A program made the position numbers and the translations under genes. 64,000 nt of DNA, taken from the NCBI RefSeq assembly GCF_020148005.1, contig NZ_JAGXFD010000001.1:1732556-1796555 (forward strand), read 5' to 3'. Every line of letters begins with the position of its first letter. The first letter of the stretch is position 1. This document shows positions 31,198-40,950 of the stretch, piece after piece. The stretch comes from Modicisalibacter tunisiensis (lineage in GTDB: Bacteria > Pseudomonadota > Gammaproteobacteria > Pseudomonadales > Halomonadaceae). The notes beneath the pieces are model-generated. The model saw nothing but the letters and a program-made list of their open reading frames with translations, had not been told where the DNA came from and did no database searches.

Positions 31198-32268
31198 TTA
31201 TTCGCCCAGCGTGAAGCGGGCGACATTGTTGCCGCCGGTATGGGCGCCGAGGTCGACGGTCTCGCCGTGCCAGGTCAGCTCGACGCCGCTGGCGTTGCCG
31301 ATGGTCAGCCGGAACGGCGGCTGGCCCTCGACCGTGGTCTGGCTACCGGCGGGCTGCAGACCGACCAGGATGCGCTTGTCGTTGGCATCGTGGATCTCGG
31401 TCCATGACTGTTCGTTGAAGGTGAAGGCCAGGCGCCGGGCCGTGTCGGCGGTCGGCGTCTGGTCCTCGGCGGCCGTGTCGGTCGTGGCGCTTGCGGTGTC
31501 GGTGGCTGCCGCGGCCGGCGCGTCGTTGCTGCCGGTATCGGCCGTGTCAGCGGCCGTGCCATCCGCGGGGGCCGAGGGCGTGGCGCTCGTTTCCGCCGTG
31601 CCGGCGGTGTCTGCCGTGGCGCCGGCAACGGCGGTGTCGCCGGTCGGGGCGGACGCGCTCGCGGCGGGTTCGGCGTCCGCGGCCTGTGCCTTCGCGTCGT
31701 CGGGCAGCGGCGGCAGGTCGGTGGTGGCGTCCGGGGTATCGGTTTCGGCGCCGGTTTCGGCAGCCGGTTCGCCGCTCAGGGCGGTCGCGGCGGCCTCGTC
31801 GCCGCCGCCCAGGCCCAGCAGGTCGTTGCCGTTGCGGCTCTGCCACCACAGCAGCGACAGGCCGATCAGGCCGACGATCACCAGCAGGGTGAACAGCTTG
31901 AAGACCCAGGCCCCCAGGCGCGACGGCGGGCGCGTGGTATTGACCGGCGTGATCTTGCGCTCGATGTCGCTGCGGGTATCGCCGTGCTGGCGGTTGTAGG
32001 CGCCCACCACGCTGGCCTCGTCGATGCCCATCAGGCGCGCATAGGCGCGCAGGTAGCCGCGCCGATAGGCGGCGACGGGAATCTCGTCGTAGCGGTCGGC
32101 CTCCAGGCCACTGACCACGGCGGGGCGCAGGTTGAGCTGGGTGGCCACCTCGTCGATGGAGAGGCCCTGGTTCTCGCGTTCGCGGCGCAGCACCTCGCCC
32201 GGCGATTCGGGGGCCGTGCCGACGGCGGGATCAAGACTGCCTTCCTGTCGCTGTTGTGTGTCGCTCAT
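31198..32268 (-). CDS. rodZ: Cell-shape cytoskeletal protein RodZ
   Basis: A 356-residue bitopic membrane protein linking MreB filaments to the elongasome. An N-terminal helix-turn-helix domain (LSIDEVATQLNLRPAVVSGL, residues about 35-54) is followed by one membrane helix near 125-147. A long Ala/Thr/Asp-rich linker (about 160-275) leads to a C-terminal DUF4115 beta domain. The linker is low-complexity and probably variable between strains. It lies between pilW and ispG. Confidence 0.92.
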   Translation of the reverse strand: MSDTQQRQEGSLDPAVGTAPESPGEVLRRERENQGLSIDEVATQLNLRPAVVSGLEADRYDEIPVAAYRRGYLRAYARLMGIDEASVVGAYNRQHGDTRSDIERKITPVNTTRPPSRLGAWVFKLFTLLVIVGLIGLSLLWWQSRNGNDLLGLGGGDEAAATALSGEPAAETGAETDTPDATTDLPPLPDDAKAQAADAEPAASASAPTGDTAVAGATADTAGTAETSATPSAPADGTAADTADTGSNDAPAAAATDTASATTDTAAEDQTPTADTARRLAFTFNEQSWTEIHDANDKRILVGLQPAGSQTTVEGQPPFRLTIGNASGVELTWHGETVDLGAHTGGNNVARFTLGE

Positions 32269-32293
32269 GACTGAGCCGTCCTCTCGATTGGGG

Positions 32294-33043
32294 TCAGGGA
32301 TCGCGCCGGGAGGCGTTGAGCTGGCGTGAATAGAAAGCGGCGGTGGCGGCGTCCCCGCGAGCGCTGGCGATCTGCTTGGCCAGTCGCAGGCTCTCCGGGG
32401 TGGTGCCGGCCAGCCGGATGAAGCGTTGCAGCGCCTCCCAGGCGCGCGTTTCCTCGCCCTGGTCGTGCAGGGCGCCGGCGAGTGCCAGATAACTGGGTGC
32501 GTAACGGGGATCGATCGTCTGGGCCTTGTTCAGGCTCTGCAGGGCCGCCTCGTTCCGGCCGAGCCGGCGCTGGCAGCGCCCCAGATTGGTGAACAGCTGG
32601 GCCCGGTTGTCGTAGTGGATATCCTGCGTGGCATGCTCGAGCTGGGTGCAGGCTTCGGCGGTGTCGCCCCGGGCGTAGAGAAAGGCCGCATAGTTGTTGC
32701 GCGCCCGGGTGAAATCGGGCGCCGCCTGCAGGGCGCGCTTGAAGAATCGGCGGGCCAGCTCGGGCTCGCCCTGGCGCTGGTAGAGCAGGGCGCTGGCCTG
32801 CAGGGCGTCGGGGTCGTCGGGGGCGATCGACAGTGCCTTGTCGAGCTTGCGACGGGCCCGGGGCAGGTTGCCCTTCTGCATGTACTCGAGCCCCATCGTC
32901 ACGTTGAGCTCGGCCGCCTGACTCGGGTCGGCCCCGCCCTCCAGGCCGGCCGGCGCGGACGTGGCGCAGCCGGACAGCCAGAGCATGCCGCACAGCGCGG
33001 CACCCAGCAGGGGGGCGAAGGACGAGTGTTGGCGACGAATCAT
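32294..33043 (-). CDS. pilW: Type IV pilus biogenesis lipoprotein PilW/PilF
   Basis: A 249-residue TPR lipoprotein that helps the PilQ secretin reach and multimerise in the outer membrane. The lipobox LWLSGC lies after a hydrophobic signal. About six TPR units follow, for example ARNNYAAFLYARGDTAEAC and APSYLALAGALHDQGEETR. The ATG at 33043 lies behind GAGAGGAG; an in-frame start 18 codons upstream lacks a signal peptide. The phage secretin at 48963 could in principle use it; that is speculation. Confidence 0.88.
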   Translation of the reverse strand: MIRRQHSSFAPLLGAALCGMLWLSGCATSAPAGLEGGADPSQAAELNVTMGLEYMQKGNLPRARRKLDKALSIAPDDPDALQASALLYQRQGEPELARRFFKRALQAAPDFTRARNNYAAFLYARGDTAEACTQLEHATQDIHYDNRAQLFTNLGRCQRRLGRNEAALQSLNKAQTIDPRYAPSYLALAGALHDQGEETRAWEALQRFIRLAGTTPESLRLAKQIASARGDAATAAFYSRQLNASRRDP

Positions 33044-33190
33044 GCACTCCTCTCGACAGTGGCGGGCCCGGCTCGCGACGAACCCTCGTCGAATCAAAGG
33101 TATAGGGGGTGACGATGCTGGGCCGACCCGCCATGAAAAGGCGTACTCATAAAAGCGCCGTGACCGGTTGAAGTCAAGGTCGCCGCCGGG

Positions 33191-34318
33191 TCAGTCGGCA
33201 TCCAGCTGGATCGACTGGATGTAGCGTTCGTGGCGCCGCGTGCGGTCCTTGACCCGCCCGACCAGCTGGCCGCAGGCGGCATCGATGTCGTCGCCGCGGG
33301 TGCTGCGGATCGGCGCCGTGTAGCCCAGTTCGTAGAGCCACTGCTGAAAGCGCATGGTCTGGTTGCGCGAGGGCTTCTCGTAGCCCGAGTGCGGGAACGG
33401 GTTGAACGGGATCAGGTTGATCTTGCACGGCAGCTCGTCGAGCAGCGCGGCGAGCTGGTCGGCGTGCTCGCGCTGGTCGTTGACGTCCTTGATCAGCGTG
33501 TACTCGATGGTGATCAGGCGCGTGTCGTCGCACTTGGCCAGGTAGCGCTGGCAGGCGTCGAGCAGGGTGCGGATGTCGTACTTGCGGTTGAGCGGCACCA
33601 GCTCGTTGCGCAGGGCGTCGTTGGGCGCGTGCAGCGAGATCGCCAGGCTCACGTCGATCTCGTCGCCGAGCTTGTCGATCATCGGCACCACGCCGGAGGT
33701 CGACAGCGTCACGCGACGCTTGGACAGCCCGTAGCCATTGTCGTCGAGCATCAGCTTCATCGCCGGCACGACGTTGTCGTAGTTGAGCAGCGGCTCGCCC
33801 ATGCCCATCATCACCACGTTGGTGACCGGACGGTTGGCGGTGTCGCGACGCGGGCCCGCACTGCGGCTGGCGACCCACACCTGGCCGATGATCTCGGCGG
33901 CGGTGAGGTTGCGCTGGAAGCCCTGCTTGCCGGTGGAGCAGAAGCTGCAGTCCAGCGAGCAGCCCACCTGCGACGACACGCAGAGCGTGCGGCGGTTGCC
34001 GTTCTCGGAGGGGATCAGCACGGTCTCGACGTAGCTGCCGTCCTCGACCTCGAGCACCCACTTGCGCGTGCCGTCGCTCGACGTGCCTTCGTAGACCACG
34101 CCGGGGCCGCGGATCTCGGCCACCTCGGCCAGGCGCGCACGCAGGGCCTTGGAGAGATTGGTCATGGCCTCGAAATCGTCACAGCCTTCGTGATGGATCC
34201 ATTTCATCACCTGGCTGGCGCGAAACTTCTTCTCGCCGATCGAGACGAAGAAGGCTTCCATCTGCTCTCGGGACAGGCCGAGCAGGTTGGTACGGGGGGT
34301 ATGGGGGGTGGCGGTCAT
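33191..34318 (-). CDS. rlmN: Dual-specificity RNA methyltransferase RlmN
   Basis: A 375-residue radical-SAM enzyme that methylates C2 of A2503 in 23S rRNA and A37 in some tRNAs. The CX3CX2C cluster motif is [14 protein letters not shown]. The glycine-rich [18 protein letters not shown] and the methyl-carrying Cys near the C-terminus (AACGQL) are visible. The ATG at 34318 was taken; an in-frame TTG lies three codons upstream. Confidence 0.95.
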   Translation of the reverse strand: MTATPHTPRTNLLGLSREQMEAFFVSIGEKKFRASQVMKWIHHEGCDDFEAMTNLSKALRARLAEVAEIRGPGVVYEGTSSDGTRKWVLEVEDGSYVETVLIPSENGNRRTLCVSSQVGCSLDCSFCSTGKQGFQRNLTAAEIIGQVWVASRSAGPRRDTANRPVTNVVMMGMGEPLLNYDNVVPAMKLMLDDNGYGLSKRRVTLSTSGVVPMIDKLGDEIDVSLAISLHAPNDALRNELVPLNRKYDIRTLLDACQRYLAKCDDTRLITIEYTLIKDVNDQREHADQLAALLDELPCKINLIPFNPFPHSGYEKPSRNQTMRFQQWLYELGYTAPIRSTRGDDIDAACGQLVGRVKDRTRRHERYIQSIQLDAD

Positions 34319-34397
34319 GATGGTCAACCGATGGTCGGAGGGCGGTCAGGCACGGCCCGGCGTGGCGGGCGGGAGCCGTGCGGCTCCCGCTCAAGCT

Positions 34398-34823
<426 letters not shown>

Positions 34824-34933
34824 GCAGGGTTCTCCGTGGAATCGAGTGCTTGGATACGGCTGCGCGCCGCTGTCGTGGCGGCGCGCAGGGTCGCGGTTCG
34901 GCCGCGGCGGGCGGCCGGGCGGAAAAGCGCCTG

Positions 34934-34939
34934 ATTATA
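34934..34939 (-). promoter_or_regulatory. -10 element of the ndk promoter
   Basis: On the minus strand CGCTATAAT is about 110 bases upstream of the ndk ATG. A convincing -35 is not visible. Confidence 0.45.
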
Positions 34940-34981
34940 GCGGCTCGGGCGGGGTCTTGACACCCCGCGGGCCGCGCGGGC

Positions 34982-35308
34982 TCACACGCTGAAGCTTTCG
35001 CCGCAGCCGCACTGGTCCTTGACGTTGGGGTTGTTGAAGCGGAAATAGCGGTTGAGCCCCTCGTTGACGTAGTCGACCTCGCTGCCGTCGAGCATCTCCA
35101 GGGCGTCGGGAGCCACGTAGACCGTGGCGCCGTGGGCCTCGAAGGGCACGTCGTCGGCGACCGCCTGGTCGGCGAAGTCCAGCACGTAGCTGTAGCCGGA
35201 GCAGCCGCTGGGCTTGACGCTCACGCGCAGCCCCAGGCCGTGGCCGCGCTCGCCGAGCACGTGACGGATCTGGTCGGCGGCGGCGGGGGTGATCGAAAGG
35301 TGCGCCAT
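34982..35308 (-). CDS. iscA: Iron-sulfur cluster assembly protein IscA
   Basis: A 108-residue A-type carrier that binds iron or Fe-S clusters and passes them to targets. The three conserved cysteines are in KPSGCSGYSYVLDF and KDQCGCGESF. The C-terminal PNVKDQCGCGESFSV is IscA-like rather than ErpA-like. GGAGGAATT lies before the ATG. It directly follows iscS with no iscU between, which departs from the usual iscRSUA order. Confidence 0.92.
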   Translation of the reverse strand: MAHLSITPAAADQIRHVLGERGHGLGLRVSVKPSGCSGYSYVLDFADQAVADDVPFEAHGATVYVAPDALEMLDGSEVDYVNEGLNRYFRFNNPNVKDQCGCGESFSV

Positions 35309-35348
35309 GGAAATTCCTCCTGACTGCGTAGCGGCGGCCGAATCGGCG

Positions 35349-36497
35349 TCAACCGCGCAAGGTGGTGATGGCATGACGGATCTCGGCGACGGCCGCATCG
35401 ATCTCCGCCTCGGTGGTGAAGCGCCCGAAACTGAAGCGCAGCGCCGTCAGGGCGCGCGAGCGGGGCACACCGATGCCCCGCAGGACATAGGAGGGCTCGA
35501 CGCTCGCCGAGTTGCAGGCCGAGCCGGTGGACACCGCGATGCCGCGCAGCGCCATGAGCAGCGACTCGCCGTCGACGCCGTCGAAGGACAGGTTGACGAT
35601 GTTGGGCACGGCCACGGTGACATCGGTATTGCGGTGGATGCCCTCGAGATCGTCGAGCCCGGCGAGGAAGCGTTCGGCCAGCGCGGCGATGCGCGCCTGA
35701 TCGGCCTCGCCCTCGCGCTCGGCCAGGGCGAAGGCCTCGCCCATGCCGGCGATCTGGTGGGTGGGCAGGGTGCCGGAGCGCATGCCGCGTTCGTGGCCGC
35801 CGCCGTGGATCAGCGCCTCGAGGCGGATGTCCGGGCTGCGCTTGACGTAGAGGGCGCCGACGCCCTTGGGGCCGTAGACCTTGTGGCCGGACAGCGACAT
35901 CAGGTCGATGCCCAGGTCGATGACGTCGAGGGGAATCCGGCCCACCGCCTGGGCGGCGTCGACGTGGAAGATCGCGTCGCGGGCATGCACCACCGCCGAC
36001 AGGGCGGCGAGGTCGTTGATCGTGCCAAGCTCGTTGTTGACCGCCATCAGCGAGACCAGCACGGTGTCGTCGCGCATCGCCGCGGCCAGGTGGGCGGGGG
36101 TGATGCGGCCGTCGTGGCCGGGCTCGAGCCAGGTGACCTCGAAGCCCTCGGCCTCCAGGGCACGGGCGGTGTCGATGACCGCCTTGTGCTCGATGGTGGA
36201 GGTGATCAGGTGCCCGCCCCGGGCGCGGTTGGCGCGCATGAAGCCGATCAGCGCCAGGTTGTCGGCCTCGGTGGCGCCGGAAGTCCAGACGATCTCGCGC
36301 GGGTCGGCACCGATCAGGTCGGCGACCTGGCGGCGGGCGCCCTCCACGACCTGCTCGGCCTGCCAGCCGGGCATGTGGCTGCGCGAGGCCGGGTTGGCGA
36401 AGATTCCGTCCAGGGTCAGGTGGCGCGCCATGACCTCGGCGACGCGGGGGTCGACCGGCGTGGTGGCGGCGTAGTCCAGGTAGATCGGTGCGTTCAT
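35349..36497 (-). CDS. iscS: Cysteine desulfurase IscS, short C-terminus
   Basis: A PLP-dependent enzyme of 382 residues that removes sulfur from cysteine for Fe-S clusters and tRNA thiolation. The start [14 protein letters not shown], the PLP lysine in [18 protein letters not shown] and the active-site Cys loop [17 protein letters not shown] are intact. E. coli IscS has about 20 further residues ending in a conserved tail used to dock IscU. This protein stops at ...[11 protein letters not shown]. The ATG at 36497 gives [12 protein letters not shown]. Confidence 0.93.
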   Translation of the reverse strand: MNAPIYLDYAATTPVDPRVAEVMARHLTLDGIFANPASRSHMPGWQAEQVVEGARRQVADLIGADPREIVWTSGATEADNLALIGFMRANRARGGHLITSTIEHKAVIDTARALEAEGFEVTWLEPGHDGRITPAHLAAAMRDDTVLVSLMAVNNELGTINDLAALSAVVHARDAIFHVDAAQAVGRIPLDVIDLGIDLMSLSGHKVYGPKGVGALYVKRSPDIRLEALIHGGGHERGMRSGTLPTHQIAGMGEAFALAEREGEADQARIAALAERFLAGLDDLEGIHRNTDVTVAVPNIVNLSFDGVDGESLLMALRGIAVSTGSACNSASVEPSYVLRGIGVPRSRALTALRFSFGRFTTEAEIDAAVAEIRHAITTLRG

Positions 36498-36538
36498 GGC
36501 TCTCTGCGTGACAGCGAGGCCGGCGGTCCTGGCCGGTC

Positions 36539-37024
36539 TCAGGGTGACGAGGTGACGATGGTGTTGTCGGTGCTGCTTTTGTTTCCGGCGTTGCCGCGCT
36601 GGCGTTCGGCGATGCCGCGGACCTCGTTGCGCCGCACCAGGTCGCCCAGGCTGATGCCGTCGAGGAAGCCGTGAATCTCCTCCGACAGCTCGCACCACAG
36701 GTGATGCGTCAGGCAGGTATGGCCCTGCTGGCAGTCCGACAGCCCCTGGCATCGCGTGGCGTCCACCGACTCGTCGACGGCGTCGATCACCCGCGCGACC
36801 GACATCGTGTCCGGGGCGGCGGCCAGCAGGTAGCCGCCGCCCGGCCCGCGCACGCTCTTGACCAGCCGGGCGCGGCGCAGGCGGGCGAACAGCTGCTCGA
36901 GATAGGACAGCGAGATCGCCTGGCGCTGCGAGATGTCGGCGAGGCTGATCGGCCCCTGGTCGCCGTGCAGGGCGAGATCGAGCATCGCGGTGACGGCGTA
37001 ACGTCCTTTGGTGGTCAGGCGCAT
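36539..37024 (-). CDS. iscR: Fe-S cluster regulator IscR
   Basis: A 161-residue Rrf2-family transcription factor that senses Fe-S status and represses the isc promoter in its [2Fe-2S] form. The winged helix begins [19 protein letters not shown]. The cluster ligands C92, C98 and C104 lie in [18 protein letters not shown], with the conserved nearby His. It is the first gene of the reduced isc unit. Confidence 0.95.
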   Translation of the reverse strand: MRLTTKGRYAVTAMLDLALHGDQGPISLADISQRQAISLSYLEQLFARLRRARLVKSVRGPGGGYLLAAAPDTMSVARVIDAVDESVDATRCQGLSDCQQGHTCLTHHLWCELSEEIHGFLDGISLGDLVRRNEVRGIAERQRGNAGNKSSTDNTIVTSSP

Positions 37025-37110
37025 AAGCGAGTCGGGTCGGGCATCGGTCGCAGGGCCGCGCTGCGCCGGAGCGGGCTGAAGCGCGCGGCCGCCGGTGGAA
37101 TCATCGCTCC

Positions 37111-37139
37111 ATTATGAGAAAACCCAGTAAAGCGGTCAA
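37111..37139 (-). promoter_or_regulatory. Promoter of iscR with possible IscR site
   Basis: On the minus strand TTGACC (37134-37139) and CATAAT (37111-37116) are separated by 17 bases, a good sigma-70 promoter. The spacer TTGACCGCTTTACTGGGT resembles type 1 IscR sites overlapping the E. coli iscR promoter, which suggests autorepression. Confidence 0.65.
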
Positions 37140-37182
37140 CAATAGCGCCGCCCGGCCCGGCGGCGTACCGTCGTGATGCGGC

Positions 37183-38046
37183 TCAGTCCTCGTCGCCGGC
37201 GTCGCGCCGGGTATCCTGGCGTTCGGTCCGCCGTTCGGCGCGGGGGTCGGGACCGCAGCAGCTGTCGACATCGGCGAGGATCTCGGCGAAGTCCTCGTCG
37301 CGCAGCTCGGGCAGGCGGCCTTCGCGGTAGCCGGTGTCGAGCTTGCGCAGCGTGGTGCACATGCGCTCGATACGCTGGTCCACGGCGTGCATGTGGTCGA
37401 GCATTGCCTGCATGGAGCGGGCCACCGGGTCGGGCATGTCCTGGCTCACGCCGTAGGCATCGAAGCCGAACTTCTGGCGGATCGCCTCGCGGCGTTCGGG
37501 ATCGAAGGTCGGGGCCTCCTCGGTGTCGGGCTCGGCGCGCTTGACGATCTTGCCGGGAATGCCCACCACCGTGGCGCCGTCCGGGACCTCCTTGGTGATC
37601 ACCGCGTTGGAGCCGATCTTGGCGCCGGCACCGACCCGGAACGGCCCCAGGATCTTGGCGCCGGCGCCGACGATCACGCCGTCGCCCAGGGTCGGGTGGC
37701 GCTTGCCCTTGTTCCAGCTGGTGCCGCCCAGGGTGACGCCCTGGTAGAGCGTCACGTCGTCGCCGACCTCGGCGGTCTCGCCGATCACCACGCCCATGCC
37801 GTGGTCGATGAAGAAGCGCCGGCCGATGGTCGCCCCGGGGTGGATCTCGATCCCGGTCAGCCAGCGCGCCAGGGTCGAGATGGTGCGCGCCAGCCACTTG
37901 AGATTGTGGCCCCACAGCCGGTGGCTCAGGCGATGGGCGAGCAGGGCATGGAGCCCCGGGTAGTTGGTCAGGACCTCGAGAAAGTTGCGCGCCGCGGGGT
38001 CGCGGTCGAACACGCTGTTGATGTCTTCACGCAGACGACCAAACAT
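37183..38046 (-). CDS. cysE: Serine O-acetyltransferase
   Basis: A 287-residue left-handed beta-helix acetyltransferase making O-acetylserine for cysteine synthesis. The signature [19 protein letters not shown] is followed by hexapeptide repeats including [18 protein letters not shown]. The C-terminal 110 residues form a charged extension past the catalytic domain. The cysE-iscR order is conserved in many gammaproteobacteria. Confidence 0.94.
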   Translation of the reverse strand: MFGRLREDINSVFDRDPAARNFLEVLTNYPGLHALLAHRLSHRLWGHNLKWLARTISTLARWLTGIEIHPGATIGRRFFIDHGMGVVIGETAEVGDDVTLYQGVTLGGTSWNKGKRHPTLGDGVIVGAGAKILGPFRVGAGAKIGSNAVITKEVPDGATVVGIPGKIVKRAEPDTEEAPTFDPERREAIRQKFGFDAYGVSQDMPDPVARSMQAMLDHMHAVDQRIERMCTTLRKLDTGYREGRLPELRDEDFAEILADVDSCCGPDPRAERRTERQDTRRDAGDED

Positions 38047-38146
38047 GAAGCCTTCCTTGTTGGGCTGTCGGTCGGCACAGGGGCCGGCCGCGAACGGGTT
38101 GGTGACTCATTATTGGGGCGCCCGGCGCCCCCTGCAAGGCGCCGTC

Positions 38147-38926
38147 TCAGCGCCCGTCGATGCGCTTCTCGACGGCGCTCAGGATGCCGCGCAGGATGCT
38201 GATCTCCTGGGTGTCCGGCCGGGCGCGCAGGTACAGGCGGCGCAGCCGGGCCATCAGCTGGCGGGGGCGCTGCGGGTCATGAAAGCCGGTGGCGATCAGC
38301 ACCCGCTCGAGATGCGCGAAGTAGCGCTCGAGGTCGTCGTGGCTGGCCGGCGGGTGGTCCCAGTCGATGCCGAACGGGGCGGTCTCGCTGCCGGCGCCGG
38401 CGGGCTCGCCGCTGTCCAGCCAGGCCTGGCGGCACTCGTAGGCCACCACCTGCACGGCCGCGGCAAGATTCAGCGAGCTGAAGTCGGGATTGGTGGGGAT
38501 GTGCACATGGCGGTGGCAGTGCTGCAGTTCGGCGTTGGTCAGCCCGCTGTCCTCGCGGCCGAACACCAGCGCCACCCGGCCTTGCGGGTCGGCGAGTTCG
38601 GCGGGCAGCGATTCGCCCAGTGCCCGGGGCGTGATCATCGGCCACGGCAGGGTGCGCGAGCGGGCGCTGGCGCCGACCACCAGGGTGGCATCGGCCACTG
38701 CGGCCTCCAGCGTCTCGTGACGGCGGGCGCCGATCAGCAGGGCGTCGGCGCCCGAGGCACGGGCGATCGAATCGCTGGTCTGGATCTCGCAGCGCGGCGC
38801 GACCAGCGCCAGGTCGCCGAGCCCCATGTTCTTCATCGCCCGGCACACGGCACCGATGTTGCCGGGGTGGCTGGTGCCGATCAGCACGATGCGCAACTGG
38901 TCGAGGGAAAAGGCGGGTCGAGGCAT
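38147..38926 (-). CDS. trmJ: tRNA (cytidine/uridine-2'-O-)-methyltransferase TrmJ
   Basis: A 259-residue SPOUT methyltransferase acting on ribose 32 of tRNAs. The knotted-fold motifs are IVLIGTSHPGNIGAVCRAMK near the start, ALVFGREDSGLTNAEL and IPTNPDFSSLNLAAAVQVV. It lies next to cysE and is divergent from suhB, as in many relatives. Confidence 0.94.
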   Translation of the reverse strand: MPRPAFSLDQLRIVLIGTSHPGNIGAVCRAMKNMGLGDLALVAPRCEIQTSDSIARASGADALLIGARRHETLEAAVADATLVVGASARSRTLPWPMITPRALGESLPAELADPQGRVALVFGREDSGLTNAELQHCHRHVHIPTNPDFSSLNLAAAVQVVAYECRQAWLDSGEPAGAGSETAPFGIDWDHPPASHDDLERYFAHLERVLIATGFHDPQRPRQLMARLRRLYLRARPDTQEISILRGILSAVEKRIDGR

Positions 38927-39021
38927 GGCAAGACAACGTCGCGGGAATGAATAAGGGGCGCCAGTCTACCATGCCTGATGGCCGACCGGGACGCGCCGCG
39001 ATTCCCACGCGTGGCCGGGTC

Positions 39022-39030
39022 TGCTAGCAT
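39022..39030 (+). promoter_or_regulatory. Probable suhB promoter -10
   Basis: TGCTAGCAT (extended -10, TAGCAT) lies about 43 bases before the suhB ATG, in the divergent trmJ-suhB gap. Confidence 0.4.
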
Positions 39031-39072
39031 GCGCGGCGTTCTTTAACAGTTACCGACCCTCAAGGCCCGATC

Positions 39073-39867
39073 ATGCATCCGATGGTCCAGTTCGCGCTGC
39101 GTGCCGCACGCAGCGCCGCCGAGCAATTCGTCCGTATCCGCGAGCGCATCGATGTCGCCCGCGACGACCGCGGTCTCGACCGCCTCCTGGAAGATACTGC
39201 CCGCAACGCCGAAACGCTGATTGTCCGTCAATTGTCCCGCGGCTACCCGCAGCACGGGATCGCCGGCCGCTATACGCCGCACCGCGACGGGGAAGGCGAG
39301 GGTCGGGACACGGTCTGGAAGATCGAGCCCTTCCACGGCTACACCAATCTCGGCGTAGGCAGCGTGCAGTTCGCCCTGTCGCTGGTGTGTCTCGTCAAGG
39401 GGCGCCCCGAACATGCGGTGGTGATCTGCCCGTTCAGCGACGACGAGTACCTGGTCAGCCGCGGCCGCGGGGCGCAGTACAACGGCAAGCGCATCCGCGT
39501 CGGCAAGACCCACGGCATCGACGGCATGCGCCTGGCGATGGGGCTGCCGGAGACCTGGCTGCGTCCGCGCCATCTGCCCACCTACCAGACCCTGATCCAG
39601 CAGCTCGCCCCGCGGGTCGAGTCGCTGACCGCCTCGGGCTGCGCGCTGCTCGACATGGCCGACGTGGCCGCCGGCCGTGCCGATGCGGTCTTCGTGCTGG
39701 GCCTCGAGGAGCAGGACAGCCTGGTCGGCACGCTGCTGCTCAAGGAAGCCGGCGCGCTGATCGGCGGCCCCGACGGCTCGCCCGGCGTGGCGCCGGAAGC
39801 CAACCTGATGGCGGCCGGGCCGCGTCTCTACAAGGCGCTGGTGCAGGGCCTCAAGCCGCACATGTAA
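39073..39867 (+). CDS. suhB: SuhB-like protein, degenerate inositol monophosphatase
   Basis: A 264-residue IMPase-fold protein at the conserved suhB position (trmJ-suhB-secFD). Overall similarity to SuhB is clear: MHPMVQFALRAARSAAEQF, SRGRGAQYNGKRIRV and DVAAGRADAVF. The phosphatase site is eroded. The Glu pair of the GEE/TEE motif is GRY here (65-67). DPLDGTTN is EPFHGYTN, so both metal-binding Asp are lost (E85, H88). Only D215 of the late WD motif remains (QD). In E. coli SuhB supports rRNA antitermination independently of catalysis, so a non-enzymatic role is plausible. Confidence 0.85.
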   Translation: MHPMVQFALRAARSAAEQFVRIRERIDVARDDRGLDRLLEDTARNAETLIVRQLSRGYPQHGIAGRYTPHRDGEGEGRDTVWKIEPFHGYTNLGVGSVQFALSLVCLVKGRPEHAVVICPFSDDEYLVSRGRGAQYNGKRIRVGKTHGIDGMRLAMGLPETWLRPRHLPTYQTLIQQLAPRVESLTASGCALLDMADVAAGRADAVFVLGLEEQDSLVGTLLLKEAGALIGGPDGSPGVAPEANLMAAGPRLYKALVQGLKPHM

Positions 39868-39885
39868 GCCCGCCGTCTGCTGAAG

Positions 39886-39919
39886 AGCCCCGACTCGCGT
39901 TCGCGAGGCGGGGCTTTTT
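39886..39919 (+). terminator. Rho-independent terminator of suhB
   Basis: AGCCCCG and CTCGCG pair with CGCGAG and CGGGGCT around a TT loop, followed by TTTTT, just after the suhB stop: a classical intrinsic terminator. Confidence 0.85.
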
Positions 39920-39967
39920 CATGTCTGCAGGACGACCCGGGGACACGGCCGTTCGGCCCCTGAAACG

Positions 39968-39995
39968 ACGACACCCCGCCGAGGCGGGGTGTCGT
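39968..39995 (-). terminator. Terminator of secF
   Basis: A perfect 13-bp stem (39968-39980 with 39983-39995) lies 22 bases beyond the secF stop. The T-run in the secF direction is short (CGTTTC). Confidence 0.65.
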
Positions 39996-40017
39996 GCGGA
40001 CGTCGAGGGTCGAACGG

Positions 40018-40941
40018 TCAGGGCAGCTCGTCGGCCTCGGCGTTTTCCTTCTTCGCCGGGATCAGGTCCTCGCGCTGAAGCTTGACGGCGATCAGCAGCG
40101 CCGAGGCGACATACACCGAGGAGTAGGTCCCCACCCCGACGCCGACGATCAGCGCCAGCGCGAAGTTGTGGATCATGTCGCCGCCGAGCAGCAGCAGGGC
40201 CAGCAGCACCAGCAGGGTGGTGCCGGAGGTGGCCAGGGTGCGCGACAGCGTCTGGTTGATCGCCTCGTTGAAGATCGTCGGCATGTGGTCGGTGCGCGAC
40301 TTGCGGATGTTCTCGCGGATGCGGTCGTAGACGATGATGGTGTCGTTGAGCGAGTAACCGATCACCGCCAGCACCGCCGCCAGCACGGTGAGGTCGAAGT
40401 CGAGCTGGAACAGCGAGAACACGCCGAGCACGATGATCACGTCGTGGATCAGCGCCAGCAGGGCGCCCAGCGAGAACTTGTACTGGAAGCGCAGGGCGAC
40501 GTAGAGCATCACCACGCCCAGCGCCACCAGCATGCCCAGGCCGCTCTGGTCGCGCAGCTGACCGCCCACCTGGGCGCCGACGAACTCGGCACGGATCAGG
40601 TCGACGCTGGCACCGCCCTGGCGCAGCACGTCCGTCACCTGGGCGCCGACGTTGGGGTCGAAGGCCTGCTGCAGGCGCACCAGCACGTCGGTGGGCGCGC
40701 CGAAGGTCTGCACCGAGACGTTGGTGAAGCCGGCGCCTTCCAGGGTCTGGCGCACGGCCTCCAGGGCCGGCGCGGCGGCGTAGCGCACCTCGACGAGGGT
40801 GCCGCCGGTGAAGTCCAGCCCCAGGTTGAGCTGCTGGAACAGCAGCGAGACGATCGACACCAGCAGCATCGCCCCCGAGACGAAAAACGCGAGGCGGCGC
40901 TTGCCCATGAAGTCGAGCCGGCGATTGATGAAAGCGTTCAT
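40018..40941 (-). CDS. secF: Protein translocase subunit SecF
   Basis: A 307-residue inner-membrane subunit of SecDF, which uses proton motive force to pull exported proteins across. Six helices and a small periplasmic domain are evident, with LGLDFTGGTLVEV and VIGYSLNDTIIVYDRIREN as family motifs. The ATG at 40941 lies behind AGAGGTGGGC; a GTG two codons earlier is less likely. It sits 9 bases after secD. Confidence 0.95.
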   Translation of the reverse strand: MNAFINRRLDFMGKRRLAFFVSGAMLLVSIVSLLFQQLNLGLDFTGGTLVEVRYAAAPALEAVRQTLEGAGFTNVSVQTFGAPTDVLVRLQQAFDPNVGAQVTDVLRQGGASVDLIRAEFVGAQVGGQLRDQSGLGMLVALGVVMLYVALRFQYKFSLGALLALIHDVIIVLGVFSLFQLDFDLTVLAAVLAVIGYSLNDTIIVYDRIRENIRKSRTDHMPTIFNEAINQTLSRTLATSGTTLLVLLALLLLGGDMIHNFALALIVGVGVGTYSSVYVASALLIAVKLQREDLIPAKKENAEADELP

Positions 40942-40950
40942 GCCCACCTC

